Positions 37,145 to 46,415 of a stretch of 64,000 bases of DNA are shown one piece after another (position 1 is the first letter of the stretch; the number at the start of each line of letters is the position of its first letter). A program made the position numbers and the translations under genes. The notes below the pieces were generated by a model. It searched no databases. It was not told the origin of the DNA and was given only the letters and a program-made list of their open reading frames with translations. Source of the DNA: Cyclobacterium qasimii M12-11B (GTDB lineage Bacteria; Bacteroidota; Bacteroidia; Cytophagales; Cyclobacteriaceae); assembly GCF_000427295.1 (NCBI RefSeq), contig NZ_ATNM01000064.1:159843-223842 (forward strand), given 5' to 3'.

Positions 37145-40100
37145 TTATTTTATCATCATATCAGAAAGCCAATTTCTGGCTTTCTCAATCGTATCAACTC
37201 CTTTGACTATGAGAATTAAACGACCTTTGGTTTCTTTTATTTTACAAAGCCTGTTCTTAGATTGAATAAACTTGATAATGTTCATAAAAACCGGAGAAGT
37301 GAAATAGGCCTCTTTTTCAGAACTAACGAAATAACACTTCATTTGTTCATTTTTCAAAGCAAGTTTTTCAAAACCAAGCTTCTCAGCCATCCACCTAAGT
37401 TCTACCATTTCAAATAAGGACTGAACCCTTTCCGGAATGGTACCGAACCTATCCCTGATCTCCACTCTAAAGTCTTCAAGTGCCTTTTCTTCCTTAATAT
37501 CATCCAATTTGGAATACAGACTTAACCTTTCGGAAATATTACTTACATAACTCTCCGGAATCAATAACTCCATGTCCGTTTCAATTACGCAATCCTGAAC
37601 CAATGGAGCTACTATTTCTTTAAGATCACTTTCAAAAAGGGCAGCAAACTCTGTTTGTTTAAGCTCTTGAACTGCATCGTCAAGTATTTTATGATACATT
37701 TCAAAACCCAAATCAGAGATGAATCCACTTTGTTCGGCACCTAATAAATTCCCTGCTCCACGAATGTCCAAATCCCTCATTGCAACCTTAAAACCATCTC
37801 CCAGGTCTGAAAATTCTTCCATCGCCTGAAGTCTTTTTCTGGTTTCTACGGTTAGTGTAGAGGTTGGTGGTGTAAGTAAATAACAATAGGCCTTTTTATT
37901 GCTTCTTCCTACCCTACCTCTCATTTGATGGAGGTCACTCATCCCAAACATATGAGCTCTATTAATAATGATTGTGTTGGCATTTGGAATATCCAATCCT
38001 GATTCGATAATATTGGTTGAAACCAAAACATCATAAGCTCCTTCAATGAAGTCCACCATGATTTTTTCCAGCTTTTTCCCATCCATTTGCCCATGGGCTC
38101 CCATCACCCTGGCATCTGGCACCAATCTCAATATTAAATTGGCAATTGAATCAATTTCTGCCACACGATTATGTACAAAAAACACCTGTCCGCCACGCTG
38201 AATTTCATTGGCTATAGCATCTCTTATAATCTCTTCTCTAAAAGTATAAATTTCTGTAGTTACTGGCTGCCGGTTTGGTGGAGGAGTAGCAATTACTGAA
38301 AGATCTCTTGCCCCCATCAAGGAGAAATGAAGTGTTCGAGGTATGGGAGTAGCGGTAAGCGTAAGCACATCCACGTCCACCCTAAGTTCCTTCAACTGCT
38401 CTTTGACCTTGACACCAAACTTTTGCTCTTCATCGATCACCAAAAGCCCAAGATCTTTAAATCTCATTGCTTTATTTACAATTTTATGGGTACCGATTAA
38501 GATGTCTATTTCTCCGTTACCAACCTTTGCTATTATTTCCTTTACATCCTTTGCTGTTCTAAATCTGTTAATATAATCTATTGAAACAGGGAAATTCTCC
38601 AACCTCTCTTTAAAGGTATGGTAATGTTGCATTGCTAAGATTGTGGTTGGCACCAATACCGCAACTTGTTTCCTGTCATTTACCGCCTTAAATACCGCTC
38701 TAACAGCAACTTCCGTCTTACCAAAGCCAACATCTCCACATACCAACCTATCCATTGGGTAAGGCTTTTCCATATCATCCTTAACGTCTGAAGTAGCAGA
38801 GGCCTGATCGGGCGTATCTTCATAGATAAAGGAACTTTCCAACTCAACCTGCAACACACTATCAGTTGAAAATTGATGACCGGAAGCAGCTTTTCTTTTT
38901 GAATATAATTTGATTAAATCCTTCGCTATATCTTTAACCTTATTCTTAACCCGATTCTTTTTATTTTCCCACTCTGGCGTACCTAGCTTAGACATTGTCG
39001 GCATAGCGCCTTCCTGGCTACTATACTTTGAAATTTTGTGCAGAGAATGGATGTTTACATAAAGTAAATCATCATCTCTGAACACCAATCGAATCGCTTC
39101 CTGTCGTTTTCCGGAAACTTCCACCTTTTCCAATCCTGCAAACCGACCTATACCATAGTCTACGTGTACAATATAATCTCCAGGATGAAGGCTTTTTATC
39201 TCTTTTAAAGTTAGTGCTTTAGACTTTGAAGTGGTTTTGTTCGTCTTGTACCTGTAGAACCTTTCAAAAATTTGGTGATCCGTATAGCAAGCTAGCTTTA
39301 GGGAGTTGTCCACAAAGCCTTCTTTAAGGTTGACGGGCAACGTTTGAACCTTAAGGGTGGGATCTAACTCATGAAAAATATTAATCAGACGGCCAGTTTG
39401 TTTCTCACTTTCCGAACAAATAATATTGGTTATACCTTTGGTACTGTTTTCATTAAGGTTTTGCACCAACAAGTCAAACTGCTTGTTAAAGGAAGGTTGG
39501 GGTTGCCCTTGAAATTGGAATTCTGGCACACCTGTCCAATCAAATACATGACCAAAGGCCAGCAATGTGAATGATGAAAGCTGTTCTTCAAAAGATTTGG
39601 CATCCAAAAACAGCTTCTCAGGAGACATAAGAAGTGAACTACTTTCTCCTATACCATCAAAATGCTGACTGGCTTTATCATACAGTCCCTGAATTACGTT
39701 TGTGGCATTTTTATAATCCTTAATCCAAAAGCATGTTCCTTCTGGGAAAAAGTCCATGATGGGCTGTCGACTTTCCAATTCCATCTTGGTTTGAATATTC
39801 GGCAGAATACTAATCTGCTTAACCTTCCCGGTGGACAACTGCGTTTCTGGATCAAAAGTCCTTATACTGTCCACTTCCTTTCCGAAGAGCTCCAGACGAA
39901 AAGGCATATCATTTGCATAGGAATAGATGTCGATTATTCCACCTCTGACAGCAAATTGGCCTGCTTCATAAACGAAATCAGATTTCTCAAAACCATAGGT
40001 GCTTAATAGTTCTTCTATAAAGGACAAATCAACTTTTTCACCTACTTTAACTGCAAAAGTATTTTCTTTGAGGCTCTTTTTATTAATTACCTTTTCATAA

Positions 40101-40486
40101 ATGGCTTCTGGAGAGGTTATAAAAACCTGTCCTTCTGACATTGTGCCTGTCAACTTATTTAGAATTTCTGCACGCATCAGTACATTGGCATTTTCCACCT
40201 CATCGGAATGATACGGCCTTTTATAACTTGCAGGAAAATGATAAGCAGCTTCTCCTGAAAAAGTTTGCCAGTCACTTGCAAGGTAGGCTGCTTCTTCGCG
40301 GTCATTTGCTAAAACAACATGAAAAGAGCCTGTTATTTTAGATATAGCATGTACGACCAACATATCCATACTCCCTGAAAGTCCCTTGACATTCATTTTT
40401 GCATGGGCAGCAGAACTAATGCTTAATCCAAGATTTTTTACAAATGGATCATCTATATAAAGTGATAAAAACGACTGCTTGTCCAA
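37145..40486 (-). CDS. mfd: Transcription-repair coupling factor
   Basis: 1113 aa, intact. UvrB-homology region first (residues ~1-350), RNA-polymerase-interacting CarD-like domain (H-V-D-Y-G-I-G-R-F-A-G-L-E near 470), then the RecG-type translocase with Walker A C-G-D-V-G-F-G-K-T-E, the D-E-E-Q motif (V-I-D-E-E-Q-K-F), T-A-T-P-I-P-R-T, and motif VI Q-M-R-G-R-V-G-R-S. The C-terminal TRCF domain follows. It removes RNA polymerase stalled at lesions and recruits UvrA. That this 3.3-kb gene carries no indel, while shorter neighbours do, shows errors are scattered. Confidence 0.97.
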   Translation of the reverse strand: MDKQSFLSLYIDDPFVKNLGLSISSAAHAKMNVKGLSGSMDMLVVHAISKITGSFHVVLANDREEAAYLASDWQTFSGEAAYHFPASYKRPYHSDEVENANVLMRAEILNKLTGTMSEGQVFITSPEAIYEKVINKKSLKENTFAVKVGEKVDLSFIEELLSTYGFEKSDFVYEAGQFAVRGGIIDIYSYANDMPFRLELFGKEVDSIRTFDPETQLSTGKVKQISILPNIQTKMELESRQPIMDFFPEGTCFWIKDYKNATNVIQGLYDKASQHFDGIGESSSLLMSPEKLFLDAKSFEEQLSSFTLLAFGHVFDWTGVPEFQFQGQPQPSFNKQFDLLVQNLNENSTKGITNIICSESEKQTGRLINIFHELDPTLKVQTLPVNLKEGFVDNSLKLACYTDHQIFERFYRYKTNKTTSKSKALTLKEIKSLHPGDYIVHVDYGIGRFAGLEKVEVSGKRQEAIRLVFRDDDLLYVNIHSLHKISKYSSQEGAMPTMSKLGTPEWENKKNRVKNKVKDIAKDLIKLYSKRKAASGHQFSTDSVLQVELESSFIYEDTPDQASATSDVKDDMEKPYPMDRLVCGDVGFGKTEVAVRAVFKAVNDRKQVAVLVPTTILAMQHYHTFKERLENFPVSIDYINRFRTAKDVKEIIAKVGNGEIDILIGTHKIVNKAMRFKDLGLLVIDEEQKFGVKVKEQLKELRVDVDVLTLTATPIPRTLHFSLMGARDLSVIATPPPNRQPVTTEIYTFREEIIRDAIANEIQRGGQVFFVHNRVAEIDSIANLILRLVPDARVMGAHGQMDGKKLEKIMVDFIEGAYDVLVSTNIIESGLDIPNANTIIINRAHMFGMSDLHQMRGRVGRSNKKAYCYLLTPPTSTLTVETRKRLQAMEEFSDLGDGFKVAMRDLDIRGAGNLLGAEQSGFISDLGFEMYHKILDDAVQELKQTEFAALFESDLKEIVAPLVQDCVIETDMELLIPESYVSNISERLSLYSKLDDIKEEKALEDFRVEIRDRFGTIPERVQSLFEMVELRWMAEKLGFEKLALKNEQMKCYFVSSEKEAYFTSPVFMNIIKFIQSKNRLCKIKETKGRLILIVKGVDTIEKARNWLSDMMIK

Positions 40487-40828
40487 CTAATATTCTTTTA
40501 ATGTAGCACCTTAAATAGGCAAAGGCCATTTTACTACGTGATTAAGACGATTAATAATAGGTCACTTAATTTCTACTCCTGAATCCAACTAATAGGCTCT
40601 CTTTCAAAGTTTCAGAATACCCCTCCATTTTTCGCAACGCTATTACTTACCAGGATTCCTAAAACAAAATCCGCATTCAAAATAAGCGAGTGCAATTTAT
40701 CAAATAACATTGAAATCCCCTCGGTAGAATAAGGATATCTAGCACAACATAATCCCATTATTCGTAAAAATATTTGACTTTTTTTCACCAAAAACAACAA
40801 TATTCTCTTTTCAATTGTTAATCATAAG
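40487..40828. other. 342-bp divergent intergenic region
   Basis: Between mfd (minus) and the COX3-like gene (plus). A 62-aa frame on the minus strand has no recognisable features and I do not support it. No repeats or hairpins seen. Confidence 0.5.
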
Positions 40829-41452
40829 ATGAACTTACGAAAAGAGACAAAAAAAATTCATTGGTTTAAAAGAATTGAACAAATGCATCCCTACCAGACG
40901 CTAATTTATTTGGCCATGTTTAGTAGTGGATTAATCTTTCTTTTCTTAACCCTATCATTTATTTTTTCACAATCAGAAAGCAGTTCTTTTGCGCAATACA
41001 AAATACCTAAATCATTTATCATAAGTAGTTTGATATTATTTGGTAGCGCCTTTATTTCAGAGAGAATTCTACCCGCTTTTTTATCACATAATCTGAAGAA
41101 AACTAAGATTAATCTTGCCTATACGCTGTTTTTAGGATTGTCTTTTACTGCATTTCAATTTAAAGGATGGCAAGAACTATCCAATTCAGGAGTTGATTTT
41201 ACGGGATTACCTGCCGGAAGCTTTTTGTATTTACTCAGTGGCATACACCTTGTGCACCTCGCCGGAGCCATGGTCTATGCCTTGGTTTTATTAGTGCTAA
41301 TTTACAATAGTGAAAAAGACGAGGTAAAAACTTTGGTTTTATTAACGAATCCCTATGAAAAAATGAAGCTTGAGTTATTCATCATTTACTGGAAATTCAT
41401 GGATATCGTCTGGTTGATTTTGTTTGGACTCTTCCTTTGGGTATTGCAATAA
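40829..41452 (+). CDS. Haem-copper oxidase subunit III-like protein
   Basis: 207 aa with five predicted membrane helices; the N-terminus begins inside (M-N-L-R-K-E-T-K-K). Family features of cytochrome c oxidase subunit III: L-P-A-G-S-F-L-Y-L-L-S-G-I-H-L-V-H-L-A-G-A (helix with the conserved His pair) and the closing Y-W-K-F-M-D-I-V-W-L-I-L-F-G. No subunit I or II gene is near, so it is an orphan paralogue or belongs to a dispersed oxidase. Confidence 0.85.
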   Translation: MNLRKETKKIHWFKRIEQMHPYQTLIYLAMFSSGLIFLFLTLSFIFSQSESSSFAQYKIPKSFIISSLILFGSAFISERILPAFLSHNLKKTKINLAYTLFLGLSFTAFQFKGWQELSNSGVDFTGLPAGSFLYLLSGIHLVHLAGAMVYALVLLVLIYNSEKDEVKTLVLLTNPYEKMKLELFIIYWKFMDIVWLILFGLFLWVLQ

Positions 41453-41668
41453 GAATTATAGCCTACTTCTACTATTTGGCATTTAAACTCACCACAAGAT
41501 TGACAATTGAAGACAAATAAAGCCAAAAAACAGCATTGATTCAAAGGCTTGAAGCAAGATTACCAACCCATCAGCATATTCTACGTTAGCTAATTCAATT
41601 GGGGAAATGAAAAATATTACCGAAGGTATTTCTGTCAATTAATCGTAAATTGCAAAAAAAGTAAACTT

Positions 41669-42655
41669 ATGTCAGAAAAACAATTTGAAATCAATATCGA
41701 TCCGGACTGGATAAAAAAATACCTGTCCAAAATAATTCTCGGATTGGTAGTAATTATCATGGTGTTTTCAGCTATTAAAACAGTAGGCCCAGAGGAAGAA
41801 GGTGTAGTTATTCAACTTGGCGAATACAATCGCACGGTTTCGCCAGGCTTAAGTTTCATCATTCCCTTTGTGGAAACCATGTATAAAATACCAGTCCAAA
41901 GACAATTAAAGCAGGAATTTGGCTTTCGTTCTACTTCCACATCCTCTAACGGTCAATCAACATATGCAAAGTCTGGCTATATAGACGAGAGTATGATGCT
42001 GACCGGTGACCTGAATTTAACAGATGTGGAATGGGTAATACAATATAGAATTGTAGATTCCTACAAATACCTATTCAAGGTAAGAAATGCTGAAAAAACG
42101 TTAAATGATATGTCAGAGTCTGCAATGAGAAAAATTGTGGGAGACAGGACCGTCAACGAAGTATTGACTGTAGGAAGACAGGAAATAGCTACCAGTGTAG
42201 AAGTATTGTTACAGGAAATGTGCGATGAATATGAAAATGGCATCCGGGTAGACCAAGTAGTTTTACAGGATGTAAATCCGCCTGAACCGGTAAAACCAAG
42301 TTTCAATGCAGTGAATGAAGCCCAACAAGAAAGAGAGACCTTAATCAATCAGGCAGAAGCCGATTATAACCGAATCATCCCAAGAGCAAGAGGTGAAGCA
42401 GAAGAAACCATCCAATTGGCAGAAGCATATGCCTTGACAAGGGTAAATGGTGCAAGAGGAGAAGCGGAAAGGTTTAATTCCATTTTTGAGGCCTACATCA
42501 AATCACCAGAAGTAACCAAACAAAGGATTTATTTGGAAACCCTAGAGAAAGTTCTACCAAAAATCGGTAATAAAATCATCACTGATGAACGGGGAAGCAA
42601 CGTACTACCATTGCTAAACATCAATAAAGCTAGTGGATCTACTCCTGCCCCTTAA
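41669..42655 (+). CDS. hflK: HflK, FtsH-protease modulator
   Basis: 328 aa. One N-terminal membrane segment (residues ~20-40), then an SPFH/band-7 domain (V-G-P-E-E-E-G-V-V-I-Q-L-G-E-Y, P-G-L-S-F-I-I-P-F-V-E) and a long coiled coil (V-N-E-A-Q-Q-E-R-E-T-L-I-N-Q-A-E-A, with R-A-R-G-E-A-E-E). It forms the periplasmic ring complex with HflC that modulates FtsH. The hflC ATG is 36 bp downstream, so they form an operon. Confidence 0.95.
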   Translation: MSEKQFEINIDPDWIKKYLSKIILGLVVIIMVFSAIKTVGPEEEGVVIQLGEYNRTVSPGLSFIIPFVETMYKIPVQRQLKQEFGFRSTSTSSNGQSTYAKSGYIDESMMLTGDLNLTDVEWVIQYRIVDSYKYLFKVRNAEKTLNDMSESAMRKIVGDRTVNEVLTVGRQEIATSVEVLLQEMCDEYENGIRVDQVVLQDVNPPEPVKPSFNAVNEAQQERETLINQAEADYNRIIPRARGEAEETIQLAEAYALTRVNGARGEAERFNSIFEAYIKSPEVTKQRIYLETLEKVLPKIGNKIITDERGSNVLPLLNINKASGSTPAP

Positions 42656-42691
42656 GTAAAGTACGAACTTCAAAATTAACCTCATCAAAGC

Positions 42692-43630
42692 ATGAAAAAA
42701 AGCAATATATTTTATATAATACTGGGAGTAATAGCCTTAATGCTTACCGCTCAAAGTATTTTCATACTCGACGAAACCCAGCAAGCAATTGTCACTCAAT
42801 TTGGTAAGCCTGTTGGAGAACCAAGGACTAGCCCAGGAGTTAATTTCGTAATGCCATTTATTCAAAAAGTACAGTTTTTTGATAAACGTTACCTTGAATG
42901 GGATGGTGATAAAAATCAGGTTCCAACAAAAGATAAAAAGTATATTTTCGTAGACACCTATGCCCGATGGGAGATTACCAATCCGCTTCAGTTTTTCATT
43001 CGACTAAGAGACGAGAGATCTGCTCAGTCACGGCTTGATGACATCCTTGATGGAGAAACCAGGAATGCGATTGCAAACCATAACCTTCTAGACATTGTCC
43101 GTTCAACGAATAGAGAGCCTGAAATAACTGAGCAGTTCATGCAAGAACTCGAAGTACTTGAAGAAATCGAAGTGGGAAGAGATGAAATCGAAGATATCAT
43201 TTTACAGAAAGCCAATGAAAGAACTTCTGATCTTGGAGTAAGAATATTGGATTTCCGTTTTAAAAGAATGAACTACGTAGATGAAGTCAGGGACAGGGTT
43301 TACGACAGGATGATAAGTGAGAGAAATAGAATAGCTGACCAGTTCAGATCTGAAGGACAGGGTGGAGCTAGAAAAATCCTTGGTGACAAGGAACGTGACT
43401 TGGCGCAAATACAATCTGAGGCCATAAGACAAGGTGAAGAAATCCGTGGTAGGGCAGATGCTGAAGCCACAGAAATTTATGCCGCTGCCTATAATCGAAA
43501 CAGACAATCAATCGATTTATATAAATTTCTTCGTTCAATGGAAGCTCTCGAGAATTCTATGGACAAAGAGACTAGCCTGGTAATATCCTCAGACAGTGAC
43601 CTTTTCAAATACTTGAAAAAAATGCAATAA
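42692..43630 (+). CDS. hflC: HflC, FtsH-protease modulator
   Basis: 312 aa. N-terminal membrane segment (residues ~6-22), then the SPFH domain (D-E-T-Q-Q-A-I-V-T-Q-F-G-K-P-V, P-G-V-N-F-V-M-P-F). R-V-R-D-R-V-Y-D-R-M-I-S-E-R-N-R-I-A and the long A-D-A-E-A-T-E-I-Y-A-A-A-Y helix complete the family pattern. Partner of HflK just upstream; 24 bp before the SRPBCC gene. Confidence 0.95.
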   Translation: MKKSNIFYIILGVIALMLTAQSIFILDETQQAIVTQFGKPVGEPRTSPGVNFVMPFIQKVQFFDKRYLEWDGDKNQVPTKDKKYIFVDTYARWEITNPLQFFIRLRDERSAQSRLDDILDGETRNAIANHNLLDIVRSTNREPEITEQFMQELEVLEEIEVGRDEIEDIILQKANERTSDLGVRILDFRFKRMNYVDEVRDRVYDRMISERNRIADQFRSEGQGGARKILGDKERDLAQIQSEAIRQGEEIRGRADAEATEIYAAAYNRNRQSIDLYKFLRSMEALENSMDKETSLVISSDSDLFKYLKKMQ

Positions 43631-43654
43631 GCCAATTGCAAATCAGGAGACTTT

Positions 43655-44101
43655 ATGAATATTAGTCTAACGACCAAAGTAAATCAAAATTATTTAAAAG
43701 TTAAAGAGGGGTTTAATGCCGATTTATTCAAGGCATTAAACCCGCCTTTTCCACCTGTTAAATTGCTGAGATTCGATGGGTCAGCAAAAGGCGATCTCGT
43801 AAGTTTGGAACTTAATTTTATATTTTTTAAGCAGGTCTGGACAAGTGAAATCACGGCTGATCATTTGGATGATGCGGAATATTACTTCATCGATGAAGGC
43901 ATAAAACTTCCTTTTTTCCTTAAAAAATGGCGCCACAAGCACCGCATCCTATTGGATGGGAATGACAAGGCTAAAATAATAGATGAGATCAGTTTTTCCA
44001 GTCCAAATCTACTGCTGGATTATCTACTGTACCCCTTTCTCTATGTTCAGTTTTCAATGAGAAAACCTGTTTATCAAAAGGTTTTTTCAGATAAAAACTA
44101 A
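43655..44101 (+). CDS. SRPBCC-type ligand-binding domain protein
   Basis: 148 aa, no signal peptide. START/SRPBCC-like helix-grip pattern: early F-x-L-F-K-A-L-N-P-P-F-P-P-V-K, then L-L-R-F-D-G-S, and a C-terminal amphipathic helix with Y-P-F-L-Y-V-Q-F. Binds an unknown hydrophobic ligand. It follows hflC in the same direction and may be the last gene of that operon. Convergent with the fur-family gene. Confidence 0.78.
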   Translation: MNISLTTKVNQNYLKVKEGFNADLFKALNPPFPPVKLLRFDGSAKGDLVSLELNFIFFKQVWTSEITADHLDDAEYYFIDEGIKLPFFLKKWRHKHRILLDGNDKAKIIDEISFSSPNLLLDYLLYPFLYVQFSMRKPVYQKVFSDKN

Positions 44102-44135
44102 CACAACCCCATGTAAAATTGCATTTAAGGAGAAG

Positions 44136-44606
44136 TTAATGCATTGGAAGGTTTTTACAATCTCGGATTTGACAATCCCCATATAGCACAAGTGAGTGAC
44201 TGGTAATATTAGCGGAAAAGGTATTCCCCATTTCTTCCTTGATCAAATTAATTCTTTGATCGGAAAATTCTAGAATTTTTCTGCATTGATTGCAGACGTA
44301 ATGGTCATGGTGCTTATAGGTCAATGCTTGTTCATACAAGGCCACCTTGTCCTTAAACTGGTGCTTAACAGCCAATCCACACTCTACTAACAGATCAAGG
44401 GTATTGTATATAGTGGCACGGCTAATAGAATAGCCATTGTTCCGCATCCTCAAAAATAACCCTTCGACATCTATATGCTCATCTTGCGGCAAAGCATATA
44501 ATTCATCTATTACAGAAAACCTTTCAGGTGTTTTACGACTACCTTGCCGTACAAGGTAGTTTTCAAATATTTTTTTTGCTTTCTCAATTATCGACTTATC
44601 GGCCAT
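44136..44606 (-). CDS. Fur-family metalloregulator
   Basis: 156 aa. N-terminal winged helix with S-I-S-R-A-T-I-Y-N-T-L-D-L-L (recognition helix), metal-sensing H-H-D-H near residue 96, and structural zinc ligands C-N-Q-C plus the distal C-Q-I-R-D-C. It could be Fur, PerR or Zur; the sequence alone does not decide. It stands alone and faces the hflKC operon. Confidence 0.92.
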   Translation of the reverse strand: MADKSIIEKAKKIFENYLVRQGSRKTPERFSVIDELYALPQDEHIDVEGLFLRMRNNGYSISRATIYNTLDLLVECGLAVKHQFKDKVALYEQALTYKHHDHYVCNQCRKILEFSDQRINLIKEEMGNTFSANITSHSLVLYGDCQIRDCKNLPMH

Positions 44607-45015
44607 GGTTTATTATTATAAAGAATAAAGATGAGCTATTTTTTAGATTTTTCAAACCATAAAACTTTTCAATCGGTGATTGAGTGGCTATTTTCAATAG
44701 TTCTAAATAGGACATCCAGCTAGTAACAAACAATGGTCGACCTACATAATCTCCAAAAGCCTATCTATCAGCCTGCTTTTGAGCTATTACCTAGTCCTCA
44801 ACTTAGAATATCAAACAATCAGACTTGTTCAAAGTTATCCCATCAATAAAGTGTGGATCTGAAATTGGCTTCACTATTGCAAAGCAACGAACAGCAATTA
44901 TTAAGGTACATCCCCTACAATTATAAAACTATTACCTAGTTCAGACTTAACTAAGAACTTAAATATTTCTTACTACTGAAATTAATTTTCTATATTAAAG
45001 GAACAATTAAGAATC
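44607..45015. other. 409-bp divergent intergenic region
   Basis: Between the fur-family gene (minus) and the aspartyl protease gene (plus). AT-rich. No coding frame, clear operator or hairpin found. Confidence 0.55.
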
Positions 45016-46275
45016 ATGTATCATAAGACAAAGTGGTTATTTTATCTTTTGGTTTCGATTTTACTGGCTTGTCCTGTAAAGGCTCAAGTGCCTGGTTTTT
45101 ATATGAAAAGAGACCAAAAGAAAATTGTTCTACCTTTTATTGATTCAAATAGCCTTATCATTCTACCCGTATCTATTAATGGGGGCCCCGCCGTAAATTT
45201 CCTCTTTGACACCGGGGTGAAATCAAATATTTTTTTCAGTAAATCAATAGCAGATGAGTTGGAAATGGTTTACACCCGAAAACTCAATTTGGTGGGTGCT
45301 GATGGGAAAACGGTTTTAAGTGCTTCTGTATCCCCTAACAACCACTTTGACATTGGTCCAATAGAAGGAATATTTCAAGCCATCCTTGTTTTAGATGATG
45401 ATTTCTTGGAACTAGAAAAGGTTTTGGGAGTACCCATATTCGGCGTAATCGGACATGAATTTTTCAAAAACAATCCGATTAAAGTCGACTATGACAATGG
45501 CCTTATTACATTTTACAATCGCGAAACATTCAAATGGAAACCCTTTTGGTTTAGAGAGATTCCTATTGAACTATTGGGTAATAAACCCTACATTCTCACT
45601 ACCATAAATCAAATCGATGGTCCTGACCTTGAAGCAAAATTACTCATTGACACAGGTGCCAACCACGGATTATTGCTCAATCAAGAAACAGATGATGACA
45701 TAATACTACCGGAGATAAATATCAAGAGCAGCTTAGGCAGGTCTTTGGGAGGAGATCTGGAGGGACATGTGGCAAGGGTGAAAAAACTAACCATATCTGG
45801 CTTGAATTTCAGAAATGTAATCACTTCCTACCCTGAAAAGAATGCGTATTCTGAAGTGCTGATAAAGACTGGTAGAATGGGCAGCTTAGGTTCCGAATTA
45901 TTAAACCATATGAAGATCATCATAGATTACCCTCGAGAAAGAATATTATATAAAAAAGGAGCAAAATACAAGACCCCTTTCAAGTATGACATGAGTGGAT
46001 TGACTGTTAGGGTAATTTCTCTGGAAGAAAAAAGATACTATATTCACAATGTAAAGGAGGGTTCTCCTGCTCAAATTCATGGAGCAAGGCAGATGGATGA
46101 AATCCTAACAATAAATAAGATTCCAACAATGTTTTGGGAGCTATCTGAAATCACCGAATTACTCAGATCTAAAGAGGGTAAAGTCATTTCATTAGAGCTG
46201 CTTCGAATAGATCCTGAAGACAAAACTAAAACAAATATCCACAAGGTTACATTTTTATTGGAGAAGCAATTGTAG
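45016..46275 (+). CDS. Secreted aspartyl protease with PDZ domain
   Basis: 419 aa with a Sec signal peptide (ends about P-V-K-A-Q). Two retropepsin-like lobes, each with D-T-G: F-D-T-G-V-K-S-N (~65) and I-D-T-G-A-N-H-G (~213). The second lobe has H-G-L-L-L. A PDZ domain follows (G-S-P-A-Q-I-H-G-A-R-Q-M-D-E-I-L-T-I-N, ~350-380). This single-chain two-D-T-G plus PDZ layout is widespread in Bacteroidota. Periplasmic peptide processing is likely; the substrate is unknown. Confidence 0.88.
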   Translation: MYHKTKWLFYLLVSILLACPVKAQVPGFYMKRDQKKIVLPFIDSNSLIILPVSINGGPAVNFLFDTGVKSNIFFSKSIADELEMVYTRKLNLVGADGKTVLSASVSPNNHFDIGPIEGIFQAILVLDDDFLELEKVLGVPIFGVIGHEFFKNNPIKVDYDNGLITFYNRETFKWKPFWFREIPIELLGNKPYILTTINQIDGPDLEAKLLIDTGANHGLLLNQETDDDIILPEINIKSSLGRSLGGDLEGHVARVKKLTISGLNFRNVITSYPEKNAYSEVLIKTGRMGSLGSELLNHMKIIIDYPRERILYKKGAKYKTPFKYDMSGLTVRVISLEEKRYYIHNVKEGSPAQIHGARQMDEILTINKIPTMFWELSEITELLRSKEGKVISLELLRIDPEDKTKTNIHKVTFLLEKQL

Positions 46276-46415
46276 AGAATCTCATTATGTAAGTAAAATA
46301 ATGAATTTAATATAGGAAATAGTGAACTTTATACATTTTTTGCATTAAGACCGGAAATTTTTATAAATTTATTAAAACTTTTAAGAAGATTTTAATCTTT
46401 CACCTCACCCACCTG

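Noticed and set aside
40612..40800. 62-aa minus-strand ORF between mfd and the COX3-like gene
   Set aside because: No family features, no start context and no coding signature; treated as intergenic.
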